The translations under genes and the position numbers were made by a program. Shown here piece by piece: positions 26,393 to 33,916 of a DNA stretch of 64,000 nt (the first letter of the stretch is position 1; each line of letters starts with the position of its first letter). Location of the stretch: the NCBI RefSeq assembly GCF_009905605.1, contig NZ_JAAAKZ010000001.1, positions 744,001-808,000 on the forward strand, in the 5' to 3' direction. Under the pieces are notes generated by a model that worked only from the letters and a program-made list of their open reading frames with translations, had not been told where the DNA came from and searched no databases. The DNA is from Runella sp. CRIBMP. Lineage in GTDB: Bacteria; Bacteroidota; Bacteroidia; Cytophagales; Spirosomataceae.

Positions 26393-27010
26393 TTATTTAA
26401 TAGAAAATTGAAAAACGTAGTACAGCAGCACGTGAAGCAACGAATCGGGGAGGTTTCGGCGCAAACGCTGAATGGCCCGGGTGATTAAATTTCGGGCCGA
26501 CTGGTCGTTTATTTGCAGTATTTCCGCGATTTGATCATATTCCAACCCATCATAAAAGCGTAGTTGCAGCGCTTCGTATTCCCGGGCCGAGAGTTGCTCA
26601 AGTTGAGATTTTAACCACTTTACATTGGCATCAAACGTTTCTTCAGTAATGGTCATTTCTTCGATAGAAGGCCATAGGAGCGTATCAGGAATCTCATGGT
26701 CCTGCAAAGAATTCAGATCGGTACGCCACTCATTTTGGTAAGAACGGTGAATCTTGCGCCGCAGGGCCCGATACAGATAAAATCGAATCGAAGTGGTGGC
26801 ACTGAGCCGTTCGCGGGTGTCCCATATTTCTACAAAAAGCTCTTGTACTGCATCTTGAGAGGTTTGCGGGTCGTGGGTCAGCTTGTAGGCATAGTTATAA
26901 AGTACTTTCACAAACCGTTCATAGATTTCGGCAAAGGCCTTTTTGTCCCCTCCTCTAAAGCAATCCCAAGCGAAGGCTTCATCAAAACTTGGCAACGATT
27001 TTGAAATCAT
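26393..27010 (-). CDS. ECF-subfamily RNA polymerase sigma-70 factor
   Basis: A 205-residue sigma factor. Region 2 lies at about 20-90 (FAEIYERFVKVLYNYAYKLT, DAVQELFVEIWDTRERL) and region 4 at about 130-190 (LEQLSAREYEALQLRFYDGL, YDQIAEILQINDQSARNLI). This is the Bacteroidota ECF type that pairs with FecR. The ATG at 27010 is chosen, since the in-frame codon at 27019 is TTG and the ATG fits a possible -7 element (TACTTTTG, 27033-27040). It heads the sigma-FecR-SusC-SusD-hydrolase locus and probably directs RNA polymerase to the SusC promoter. Confidence 0.93.
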   Translation of the reverse strand: MISKSLPSFDEAFAWDCFRGGDKKAFAEIYERFVKVLYNYAYKLTHDPQTSQDAVQELFVEIWDTRERLSATTSIRFYLYRALRRKIHRSYQNEWRTDLNSLQDHEIPDTLLWPSIEEMTITEETFDANVKWLKSQLEQLSAREYEALQLRFYDGLEYDQIAEILQINDQSARNLITRAIQRLRRNLPDSLLHVLLYYVFQFSIK

Positions 27011-27032
27011 TTCAATCAAAGGATTTATACGG

Positions 27033-27040
27033 CAAAAGTA
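27033..27040 (-). promoter_or_regulatory. Possible -7 element of the ECF sigma gene
   Basis: On the minus strand this reads TACTTTTG (TAnnTTTG), placing transcription about 15 bases before the ATG at 27010. No TTG is found at the usual distance upstream. Confidence 0.35.
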
Positions 27041-27227
27041 ATTGAATTGCGTTGATTTAACATTGAGGCAATATTACGTGTAAATTAAGTTTAAAATTAC
27101 CAAAAAAGTGAGTGACATTGACCAGTTTGACATTAAAAGATTGTTAGTATATAGAAATAAATCAGGAAACAACTGAATTTTACCTTGCTTGAAGAAGGAC
27201 TAAAAAGTAGGAAGTTGAAAGATAAGC

Positions 27228-27247
27228 AGCCGTTATTTGAAACGGCT
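27228..27247 (-). terminator. Terminator of the M20 peptidase gene
   Basis: Arms AGCCGTT and AACGGCT with a 6-base loop, right after the leftward stop codon. The T run that follows on the minus strand is short and broken. Confidence 0.6.
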
Positions 27248-27252
27248 TCAAC

Positions 27253-28710
27253 CTAACTTCTTTTTACCAATTCAATATAAAATTTTACCACATTTTTGAA
27301 ATCAGTTTCACTGATGCGCTCGTTGGTGCCGTGGGGGCGTTTGAGGTCTTCTTCGTTCATTCTAACGGGCATAAAACGGTAGATATTTGAACACACGTTG
27401 CGGTAAAAACGCGCATCTGTAGCACCTACCACTAGATAAGGGGCTACAATCACTTCTGGAAAACAGCTTTTGATGGTTCGGTGCAACGCCCGAAATCCAA
27501 GGGTAGCGGTATCAGAAACGGGGGAGGGCTCGGAGTCAAACTGTTTGAGTGTTTCAATTGTAATGCGCTCGTTATCAATGGTTTTTTGGACATACTCGGC
27601 TACACCTTTTACAGAATCACCAGGCAGAATTCGGAAGTTTATTTTGGCAATGACCTCCACAGGGAGCACATTGTCTTTAACGCCTGCGTGGATTACGGTG
27701 GGGGCAATGCTCGTGCGAACCATGGCGTTGCCAGCGTTGGTTTTAGCGAGAATATTGACAATCACTGGCTTGAGTAGCCAGCGGTTTGCCATGGCTAATT
27801 TGGTGCCGAAGGGCATTTCGGGGGCGAGGTAATCCTGTAAATAACTGGCCGCGCCTTCCAAACGCGCGGGGAAAGGATTTTTCTGAAGCTTGTCAATCGC
27901 TTCGGCCATCATGCCGATGCTGGTTTGGGGCGGTGGCATGGACGAATGGCCTCCGTCGCCCACTGAGGTTAATTGAAGGGTCGTGTAGCCTTTTTCGGCG
28001 ATGCCAATGAGTGCAATAGGAGTGGTGATGCCCGAAACACCATCGGTCTTAATAGTGCCGCCCTCATCCATGACGTACTCCAACTGTACCTTTCTGGTTT
28101 CAAGCAACGCCGCAATTTGGCGTGCCCCGTAGCGCCCGGAAACCTCTTCGTCGTGGCCGAAGGCTAGGTAAAAGGAGCGCTCAGGTTGGTAGTTTTGCTT
28201 CAATAAATATTCGATTGCTTCCAAAACCCCGATAACCGTTACTTTGTCGTCAAGCGTACCACGACCGTAAATAAAACCATCAGCAATATCTCCCGCAAAA
28301 GGTTGGTGTTTCCACATTTTTTCGGTGCCTTGTACTACGGGAACAACATCGTAGTGGCCCATCAGCAGGGCAGGTTTGAGGGTAGGGTTCTTTCCTTTCC
28401 ACTCAAACAATAAAGCGTAGCCGTTAACCCGTTCGCGTTTGAGACGGGCGTGGGTGAGAGGGTAAGCTTGTTCGAGGAAACCAATGAATTTTTCGAACTG
28501 CGTACTGTCCATGAGCGACAAATCTTCGTACGAAACGGTACGGATTTTAACGGCATCGGACAAGTGCGTCAGGGCAGAATCGCTGATGGCTAGGGCGGGT
28601 GCGGGTGCTATGCCAGCCATTTGTTTGGAAGAAATACGGAGGGTGTTGAACAACAACACGCCAATCAATAAAACAAGGCCAATCGCAATGACTCGGAGTG
28701 CGTTTTTCAT
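27253..28710 (-). CDS. M20-family metallopeptidase, membrane-anchored
   Basis: A 485-residue zinc peptidase or amidohydrolase. An N-terminal anchor (about residues 5-22, VIAIGLVLLIGVLLF) precedes the catalytic domain. Metal ligands and catalytic residues fit M20: LLMGHYDVVPV (His, then Asp), GRGTLDDKVTV (Asp), HDEEVSGRYGA (Glu pair), MDEGG, and the C-terminal His in RPHGTNERI. The lid/dimerisation domain lies between. Length and the anchor recall carboxypeptidase PM20D1/Cps1-like enzymes. The substrate is unknown. The ATG at 28710 is used because the residues upstream of it look non-coding. It is a monocistron. Confidence 0.88.
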   Translation of the reverse strand: MKNALRVIAIGLVLLIGVLLFNTLRISSKQMAGIAPAPALAISDSALTHLSDAVKIRTVSYEDLSLMDSTQFEKFIGFLEQAYPLTHARLKRERVNGYALLFEWKGKNPTLKPALLMGHYDVVPVVQGTEKMWKHQPFAGDIADGFIYGRGTLDDKVTVIGVLEAIEYLLKQNYQPERSFYLAFGHDEEVSGRYGARQIAALLETRKVQLEYVMDEGGTIKTDGVSGITTPIALIGIAEKGYTTLQLTSVGDGGHSSMPPPQTSIGMMAEAIDKLQKNPFPARLEGAASYLQDYLAPEMPFGTKLAMANRWLLKPVIVNILAKTNAGNAMVRTSIAPTVIHAGVKDNVLPVEVIAKINFRILPGDSVKGVAEYVQKTIDNERITIETLKQFDSEPSPVSDTATLGFRALHRTIKSCFPEVIVAPYLVVGATDARFYRNVCSNIYRFMPVRMNEEDLKRPHGTNERISETDFKNVVKFYIELVKRS

Positions 28711-28820
28711 CAGGAAGGGGAGCTTTCGGTTATATAAAGTGCCTTGCAAAATCAAAAATATACTTGACTTTAGCAAGAAGCTTGCTCAGGTACGAGGGCT
28801 CGTTTCCTGCATCTGTTGGG

Positions 28821-28865
28821 CGGTTTAGACGCTAGCCGTGTCCGACGGTTCTAAACCGTCAGACA
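28821..28865. repeat. REP-like dyad
   Basis: Two overlapping inverted repeats: CGGTTTAGA (28821) with TCTAAACCG (28850), and TGTCCGACGGTT (28839) with AACCGTCAGACA (28854) with one mismatch and a 3-base loop. It lies in the 176-base gap between folA and the M20 gene and shares GACGGTTCTA with the tandem repeat at 7205. Confidence 0.65.
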
Positions 28866-28886
28866 CTACTGCCTTCACGGACTCTA

Positions 28887-29381
28887 TCAGCCTTGGCGCA
28901 CCAATTCTACAAAATCAAATGCAATGGCGTGCTTTTCGTCGGTTGCATGACTTACCCTGCTGATTTCTTGCCACTTTTCTTTATTGGGGATAGTGAAATA
29001 GGCATCCCCTTCAAACTCCGCTTTTACTTCCGTCAGATAAATTTTGTCGGCTACGGGCAATGTCATTTTATATACTTCTGCCCCGCCAATGACGAAGGCT
29101 TCGTCGGTGCCCGTTTGGCGCGCGGCTTCAATAGCTTTGTTGACTGAATTGACCACAATTACGCCTTCAAATTGCCAATCTTGATTTCGCGTAATGACGA
29201 TAGATGTCCGGTTGGGTAAGGGCTTTCCGATGGAGTCAAATGTTTTGCGCCCCATGATGATGGGGTAGCCTGTGGTGAGGCGTTTGAATTGCTTCAAATC
29301 GTCGGGCAAATGCCAGATGAGCTGATTATCACGCCCGATAACACCATTTTGGGCCGCTGCTACGATAAGTGAAATAAGCAT
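28887..29381 (-). CDS. folA: Dihydrofolate reductase
   Basis: A 164-residue cytoplasmic enzyme that reduces dihydrofolate to tetrahydrofolate with NADPH, feeding thymidylate and purine synthesis. The family signatures are complete: LIVAAAQNGVIGRDNQLIWH at the start (Trp and the acidic LPDDL region), YPIIMGRKTFDSIG, PLPNRTSIVITRN and AFVIGGAEVYKM for NADPH. Length is typical. thyA is not adjacent. Downstream on the same strand lies the M20 gene, separated by a REP-like dyad. Confidence 0.95.
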   Translation of the reverse strand: MLISLIVAAAQNGVIGRDNQLIWHLPDDLKQFKRLTTGYPIIMGRKTFDSIGKPLPNRTSIVITRNQDWQFEGVIVVNSVNKAIEAARQTGTDEAFVIGGAEVYKMTLPVADKIYLTEVKAEFEGDAYFTIPNKEKWQEISRVSHATDEKHAIAFDFVELVRQG

Positions 29382-29418
29382 GGAGGAGCAGTTTTTGCCA
29401 AAGGTCGTGCTTTTAAAA

Positions 29419-29766
29419 CTATATTTCTACAATGTTGTTCAATACAACTTCAAAATCAATTAATACATCCCCACCGTCTAATGCTTTGGAAAAGGCTTTG
29501 GTTTCTACTGGTTGGCTTGGGCGATAAATGTAGGTTTGTTGCTCACTCATGGTGATCAACCAACCCAATCGTACGCCGTTAGATGCCTATCACCATTTAA
29601 TTCACTGTTGTTTGTGCTTGTCAAGAGGTGGGTAGGAGACATATTTATAAAAATTTGGCCATTCTCATCCCGTTCAACTTGAACGGTCGGGATTGGATAA
29701 ACAGAATGTGACCAACTCGTGGTCGGTAAACTGGTCGCGGGCTGGTAGGTTTAACGGAATCACCAT
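29419..29766 (-). pseudogene. Decayed Uma2-family (DUF820) gene
   Basis: Read leftward from an ATG at 29766, the frame gives MVIPLNLPARDQFTDHELV and FCLSNPDR, then shifts near 29690 and continues in another frame as VERDENGQIFINMSPTH. A second shift and a large internal gap follow. Then ASNGVRLGWLIT and YIYRPSQPVETKAFS reach a stop at 29421. These pieces match in order the N-terminus (ELxxFCxxNPD...IERDxxGxIxxMSPT) and the C-terminus (NGVRLGWLID...VYIYRP) of Uma2 proteins, a PD-(D/E)XK nuclease-like family. About 100 central residues, with the catalytic core, are missing, so the gene is dead. The longest intact remnant is 43 codons (29419-29550). Confidence 0.75.
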
Positions 29767-29792
29767 GAGTACACCTGTGGATTGTAGAATAC

Positions 29793-29826
29793 TTGAACAA
29801 AGATACAGAATGATTCCTTAATTTTG
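29793..29826 (+). promoter_or_regulatory. Candidate promoter of the FkbM methyltransferase gene
   Basis: TTG at 29793-29795, a 23-base spacer, TAATTTTG at 29819-29826. The match is good, but the ATG follows only five bases after the -7 element, so the transcript would be leaderless or nearly so. Confidence 0.45.
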
Positions 29827-29830
29827 CTCC

Positions 29831-30637
29831 ATGCTTGCTTTTCGATATTTACTCAAACACCCGTTTCACATCCTCCGAAATCCCGCTGGTAGGGAGTTGT
29901 TGGGGCTTTTTTGGCGCTATGGCGACCGCCCGCGCTACCAACCGACCAAGGTTAAATTTGGACGTTATCAACTGGAAGTACCCGATGCTTTTTCGTGGAC
30001 GTGGCAATACGAAGAAATTTACGTCGAAGCGTTTTACAAATTCAACACATCAGCGTCTGCACCCGTGATTTATGATTGCGGGGCCAACGTCGGTATGAGC
30101 GTTATTTACTTTAAGGAATTGTACCCACAGGCGCGTATCAAAGCCTACGAAGCGGAGCCAGTAATTGCCAATTATTTGACCCAAAACCTAAAAATTAACG
30201 GCATTAATGATGTAGAAATCGTCCAAAAAGCGGTTTGGAAAGACACCGCTGGCGTGTGGTTTGGCGAAGGTCAGGCCGACGATGCCTCTATTTATGGCCA
30301 AGGCAGCAAAAAATTGGTTCCTTCGGTGCGTTTGCGCGACGAGTTGGCGGTAGAAACCCGCGTTGATTTTCTAAAAATCGACATTGAAGGAGCCGAAATT
30401 GATGTTTTGCCCGATTGTGCCGATGTGCTCGACCGCGTGCAACATTTGTTTGTAGAGTTTCACGCTTATATCGGCCAACCGCAAGCCTTGGCGAAGGTCA
30501 TCGAAGTGATTGAAAAAGCAGGGTTTCGGTATTACATTGACACCAATCAGCACCGTAAAGCACCTTTTGTAAATCACCGTTATCGCAACAACGATGTCAT
30601 GGATTTACAGTTAAATATATCGGCGTGGCGGGTATGA
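29831..30637 (+). CDS. FkbM-family SAM-dependent methyltransferase
   Basis: A 268-residue protein. The Rossmann methyltransferase core starts near residue 75 with VIYDCGANVGMSVIYFKEL (SAM-binding Gly motif), followed by IKAYEAEPVIANYL (acidic residue for the ribose) and FLKIDIEGAEIDVLPDC, which together are the FkbM signature. FkbM enzymes O-methylate sugars or other hydroxyls, often on surface polysaccharides or secondary metabolites. The next gene is a glycosyltransferase and starts within its stop codon (ATGA overlap), so the two are translationally coupled and probably decorate the same glycan. Confidence 0.9.
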   Translation: MLAFRYLLKHPFHILRNPAGRELLGLFWRYGDRPRYQPTKVKFGRYQLEVPDAFSWTWQYEEIYVEAFYKFNTSASAPVIYDCGANVGMSVIYFKELYPQARIKAYEAEPVIANYLTQNLKINGINDVEIVQKAVWKDTAGVWFGEGQADDASIYGQGSKKLVPSVRLRDELAVETRVDFLKIDIEGAEIDVLPDCADVLDRVQHLFVEFHAYIGQPQALAKVIEVIEKAGFRYYIDTNQHRKAPFVNHRYRNNDVMDLQLNISAWRV

Positions 30638-31878
30638 AAGTCGTTCATCTGAGTACCTATCATACCTTCGGTGGGGCTGCGATTGCGGCGCTTCGGCTAC
30701 ACCATGCCTTGCGCGGCATTGGGGTAGAATCGTCGGTATTGGTGCAGGAAACTGAACGCGAGGAAGAGGGTGTGCAAGGAGTTGCCTCTGGTTTTATTGA
30801 AAAAAAAATGGCGTTTGCACGGTTTGCGGCGGAACGCGCCTATTTTTTGTTTCATGAAAAAGACAAAAGCGTTCGCTTTCATTTTTCACCCTTGTGGGCT
30901 GGCGTTGACGTATCTGCCCACCCGCTTGTGTTAGAAGCCGATGTGATTCATTTGCATTGGATAAACTTCGGTTTTTTGTCTTTACATTCATTAGAAAAAC
31001 TGTTTGCGCTCGGTAAGCCTGTGGTCTGGACCATGCACGATATGTCGACCTTTACGGGTGGTTGTCATTATAGTCGTGAATGTGACCGCTACCTTACACA
31101 TTGCGGATTTTGCCCCTATGTACGAAAGCCCAGCGCCACAGATTTATCATCTCAGGTGTTTGAGCAAAAGAAAAAGCTGTTTTCAAATGCTCCACTGACG
31201 CTCGTCTCGCCCAGTCGATGGCTGGCAGAATTGGGCACGCGTGCGGCGCTAACCAAACATTTGACTTCGCTTGCCATTCCCAATCCCATCGATACCTCCG
31301 TTTTTAAGCCTGCTTCGTCTTCAGAAATCGACCTGAATCCCGCTAAAAAATGGATTCTTTTTGCGGGTGTCAATACCCAAGACCCGCGCAAAGGTTTTGC
31401 CTACTTTAAAGAAGCAACTCAGTTATTAAAAGACCGACGTGCCGACTGGGGTATTGTCGTTTTTGGCAAAACCGAACCCGATGCCCTCACGGATATGGGC
31501 TTGGAAGTAAAGTCGTTGGGAAGCTTACCAGCGCACGAAGTTGTTGAGGTGTATCAGGCCGCCGATGTGATGGTGGTGCCTTCGTTGGAAGACAATTACC
31601 CCAACACCGTCATCGAAGCTATGGCCTGCGGTACGCCCGTGGTGGGTTTTGACTCGGGCGGAATTTCGGAACAAATCGAGCACAAAAAAACGGGCTACGT
31701 GGCCCAGTTATATTCTGCGGAAGACTTAGCCAAGGGTATTCGGTTTGTGTTGGAGGAAGCTGATTATGAGCAATTAAAGGTAAATAATCTCCAGGTTATT
31801 AGGCAGCGGAATAGTTTCGGGGTGGTGGCAAATGCGTACTCATCACTCTATCAAAAGCTGACAGAAATGCCTATATAG
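30634..31878 (+). CDS. Family 4 (GT-B) glycosyltransferase
   Basis: A 414-residue GT-B transferase. The N-terminal domain begins MKVVHLSTYHTFGGAAIAA, with the glycine motif for acceptor binding and HLHWINFGFLSL. The C-terminal domain holds ILFAGVNTQDPRKGF, VMVVPSLEDNYPNTVIEAMA and CGTPVVGFDSGGISE, the donor-sugar EX7E region of GT4. The group resembles WcaC/WcaL-like colanic-acid transferases with an internal Cys cluster (CHYSRECDRYLTHCGFC). The ATG at 30634 overlaps the methyltransferase stop by four bases and is preferred over a GTG at 30625. The sugar and the acceptor are unknown. Confidence 0.9.
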   Translation: MKVVHLSTYHTFGGAAIAALRLHHALRGIGVESSVLVQETEREEEGVQGVASGFIEKKMAFARFAAERAYFLFHEKDKSVRFHFSPLWAGVDVSAHPLVLEADVIHLHWINFGFLSLHSLEKLFALGKPVVWTMHDMSTFTGGCHYSRECDRYLTHCGFCPYVRKPSATDLSSQVFEQKKKLFSNAPLTLVSPSRWLAELGTRAALTKHLTSLAIPNPIDTSVFKPASSSEIDLNPAKKWILFAGVNTQDPRKGFAYFKEATQLLKDRRADWGIVVFGKTEPDALTDMGLEVKSLGSLPAHEVVEVYQAADVMVVPSLEDNYPNTVIEAMACGTPVVGFDSGGISEQIEHKKTGYVAQLYSAEDLAKGIRFVLEEADYEQLKVNNLQVIRQRNSFGVVANAYSSLYQKLTEMPI

Positions 31879-31898
31879 CGAGTAGAGGCAGTAGGCCT

Positions 31899-31995
31899 GA
31901 GATCGCAGTTTTGAGAAACTGCTTTCACGCAATCTCGCGATTTTGAGAAGCCGCCTCCACGTGCGAGCAGTTTCTCAAAAACCGCGAGATCTCCC
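31899..31995. repeat. Three copies of an about 32-base unit, two direct and one inverted
   Basis: Units at 31899-31930 (+), 31930-31961 (+) and 31961-31995 (-) share TCGC.(G/A)TTTTGAGAA(A/G)(C)C(T/C)GC followed by a CACG end. The first and third copies can pair as a long stem (GCAGTTTTGAGAAACTGC region against GCAGTTTCTCAAAAAC). The array fills the gap between two converging genes, where it could act as a terminator. Confidence 0.7.
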
Positions 31996-32032
31996 TTAAA
32001 CTTGAAATCTATTTTCCAAAAATCGAAATCAG

Positions 32033-32842
32033 TTATTGTTCAACGGCTTTGATGCTGTAATTTTTGGTCAATTGCCACAACAGACTGGGAGCAAAGCGCT
32101 TGAGATAAGTGCCGAGCGTTTCTTTAAAGCCCGCAATGATAATCTCGTGTTTTCCAGCTTTGAGCGCATTGACCATTTTACGGGCACACACATCCGCTGG
32201 AATTCCTTTGGCTTGATTTTGGTCCATTTTACCAAAAGGTTTGCCGTCTTTACCAATAGCATTGAGCGAAATATTGGTTTTGATATAACCCGGACACGCC
32301 ACCGTTACCAAGATACCATCGCGCCAAACCTCACCCCGCAACGAATCAAAAAAACCCTGAATGGCGTGTTTGGAGGCACAATAGAATGTCCTGAATGAAG
32401 TGCCGATTTTGCCGCTCACGCTGCTCGTGACCAAAATACCCCCTGATTTTTGAGCAATCATGTGCGGAAGTACTTCGCGGGTGAGGAGGACTACACTCGT
32501 GAAATTGGTATCCATCAATTTTTGAAAATCGGCGGGCGCAATGTCCAGAAATTTTTCCCGTTGGCTGATGCCCGCGTTGGGAACCAATACGTCTATTCGC
32601 CCGAAGTATTGAAGAACGGTTTGGGTTTTTGCCCCAAATTCTTCGGGTTTCAACATGTCAATCGGTACGATTAGAACGGAAGCATCGGGCAGGTTTAGGC
32701 TTTTTTTGACGCGCTCCAATTCTTCCAGCCGGCGGGCAGAGAGCACCAATTTTGCGCCTTGTTTGGCAAATTCATAGGCTAATGCTTCGCCAATACCCGA
32801 CGAGGCTCCCGTTATCCAAACTATTTTATCGGTTAGGTTCAT
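32033..32842 (-). CDS. Short-chain dehydrogenase/reductase
   Basis: A 269-residue classical SDR, NAD(P)-dependent. TGASSGIGEALA (residues of about 11-22) binds the cofactor, VLVPNAGIS is the NAG motif, LVTSSVSGK carries the catalytic Ser, and YCASKHAIQG carries the Tyr-x-x-x-Lys pair. SARRLEELERV after strand 2 suggests NADP(H) preference (Arg pair). The C-terminal extension is like DHRS7-type enzymes. The substrate is unknown. It is a monocistron facing the repeat cluster; the divergent gene on the right is an outer-membrane protein. Confidence 0.9.
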   Translation of the reverse strand: MNLTDKIVWITGASSGIGEALAYEFAKQGAKLVLSARRLEELERVKKSLNLPDASVLIVPIDMLKPEEFGAKTQTVLQYFGRIDVLVPNAGISQREKFLDIAPADFQKLMDTNFTSVVLLTREVLPHMIAQKSGGILVTSSVSGKIGTSFRTFYCASKHAIQGFFDSLRGEVWRDGILVTVACPGYIKTNISLNAIGKDGKPFGKMDQNQAKGIPADVCARKMVNALKAGKHEIIIAGFKETLGTYLKRFAPSLLWQLTKNYSIKAVEQ

Positions 32843-32871
32843 TAAAAACTAAATTCAGAATGAAAAGATGA

Positions 32872-32903
32872 TTGTATTTCTTCCGCAATATTGCCCATTT
32901 TTG
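32872..32903 (+). promoter_or_regulatory. Possible promoter of the outer-membrane protein gene
   Basis: TTG at 32872-32874, a 21-base spacer, CATTTTTG at 32896-32903. The -7 has one mismatch to TAnnTTTG. It lies 29 bases before the ATG. Confidence 0.4.
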
Positions 32904-32932
32904 CGCGTTAATTCCACCAAATACACGACATT

Positions 32933-33916
32933 ATGTTTTTTCGCGCCTCCTTTTTACTTTCGGCTACACTGCTTATTTCTACTTCTCTTTCGGCTCAGCA
33001 TTTTGCGTTGAGTCGGCTTTTTTATCCTAATGCTACCCTTCGTGCCGACTATATGCCCGAAGCCAACATGGGCAATAATCAGCGTTATGGTCTTTCGCGG
33101 ACGTCGTTCAATGGCATTATTCCGCTGCGGAGTGAGGTGGATGTGTCTTTTAGTTTGCGTAAAAAGTTTGATTTGCGCGCGCGCCATTTTTTGATGCTGG
33201 CCAATGTTTCTCAACTCAAGCCTACCCAAAACGGCATCATTACCCCAGATAACGGTTACAAAACAGCATCGGTGGGGGTGCTTATGCTTCAGGCCAGCCT
33301 GCGCGACCGACTCTGGATTTATGGCGGAGGGTTGGGCGTAACGGAGTCCAACGAAACGTTTTTTACGCCCCAGCCTTTTTTCTGGGGAGGGGCTGCCCGA
33401 ATGAGAATTTTAGGGCTACATACCCAGATTGCCTACGGAACGGCCGTTATTTATAACCAAAAATTTCGTTTGATTCCCGTTTTTGGCCTCAACAAACGCC
33501 TCGGCAAACAGTGGCGTGTGTCGGCTTTATTGCCTTTTCGGTTGGATGTCAACCGCCGCTTCAACGAATGGTTTAACATTGATATGATTGGTGCCTTTGA
33601 CGGATATAGCGGAGGTTTTCAGCAGGTCATGAATGCCGAAAAAATGTTTCGTCGCAGCAATTATCAGCACGTTAAGTTTTCGGTGGCGGCCAATGCTCAT
33701 TTGTTTACTGTTTTCAATGTGTCGTTGGAAGCGGGATTAGGAACCTTTCGCCAGCTGCGCACTTTTAACTCTGCCCACGAAAATTTGATTACCCAAAAGC
33801 CCAATATTGCGCCCTTTATCGGGGCAAGCGTGCGTTACATTACCAGTAAATCAAAAATGTCTAATCAATTTACCAAGAAATTGGGCTTAGGCGGAGAAAG
33901 CGGCATTAACTGGTAG
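32933..33916 (+). CDS. Predicted outer-membrane beta-barrel protein of unknown function
   Basis: A 327-residue exported protein with a clear signal peptide (FLLSATLLISTSLSAQ). The mature part alternates hydrophobic and polar residues in many short strands (LRADYMPEANMG, LWIYGGGLGVTES, LHTQIAYGTAVIYNQ, VSLEAGLGTFRQL), as in barrels of about 12-14 strands. It may belong to the DUF6268-like outer-membrane group of Bacteroidota, but I am not certain. The last 11 bases overlap the end of the converging CPBP gene. There is no operon partner. Confidence 0.75.
   Translation: MFFRASFLLSATLLISTSLSAQHFALSRLFYPNATLRADYMPEANMGNNQRYGLSRTSFNGIIPLRSEVDVSFSLRKKFDLRARHFLMLANVSQLKPTQNGIITPDNGYKTASVGVLMLQASLRDRLWIYGGGLGVTESNETFFTPQPFFWGGAARMRILGLHTQIAYGTAVIYNQKFRLIPVFGLNKRLGKQWRVSALLPFRLDVNRRFNEWFNIDMIGAFDGYSGGFQQVMNAEKMFRRSNYQHVKFSVAANAHLFTVFNVSLEAGLGTFRQLRTFNSAHENLITQKPNIAPFIGASVRYITSKSKMSNQFTKKLGLGGESGINW

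Noticed and set aside
31899-31995. CRISPR array
   Set aside because: The three units are adjacent without spacers, one is inverted, and there are no cas genes in the window.
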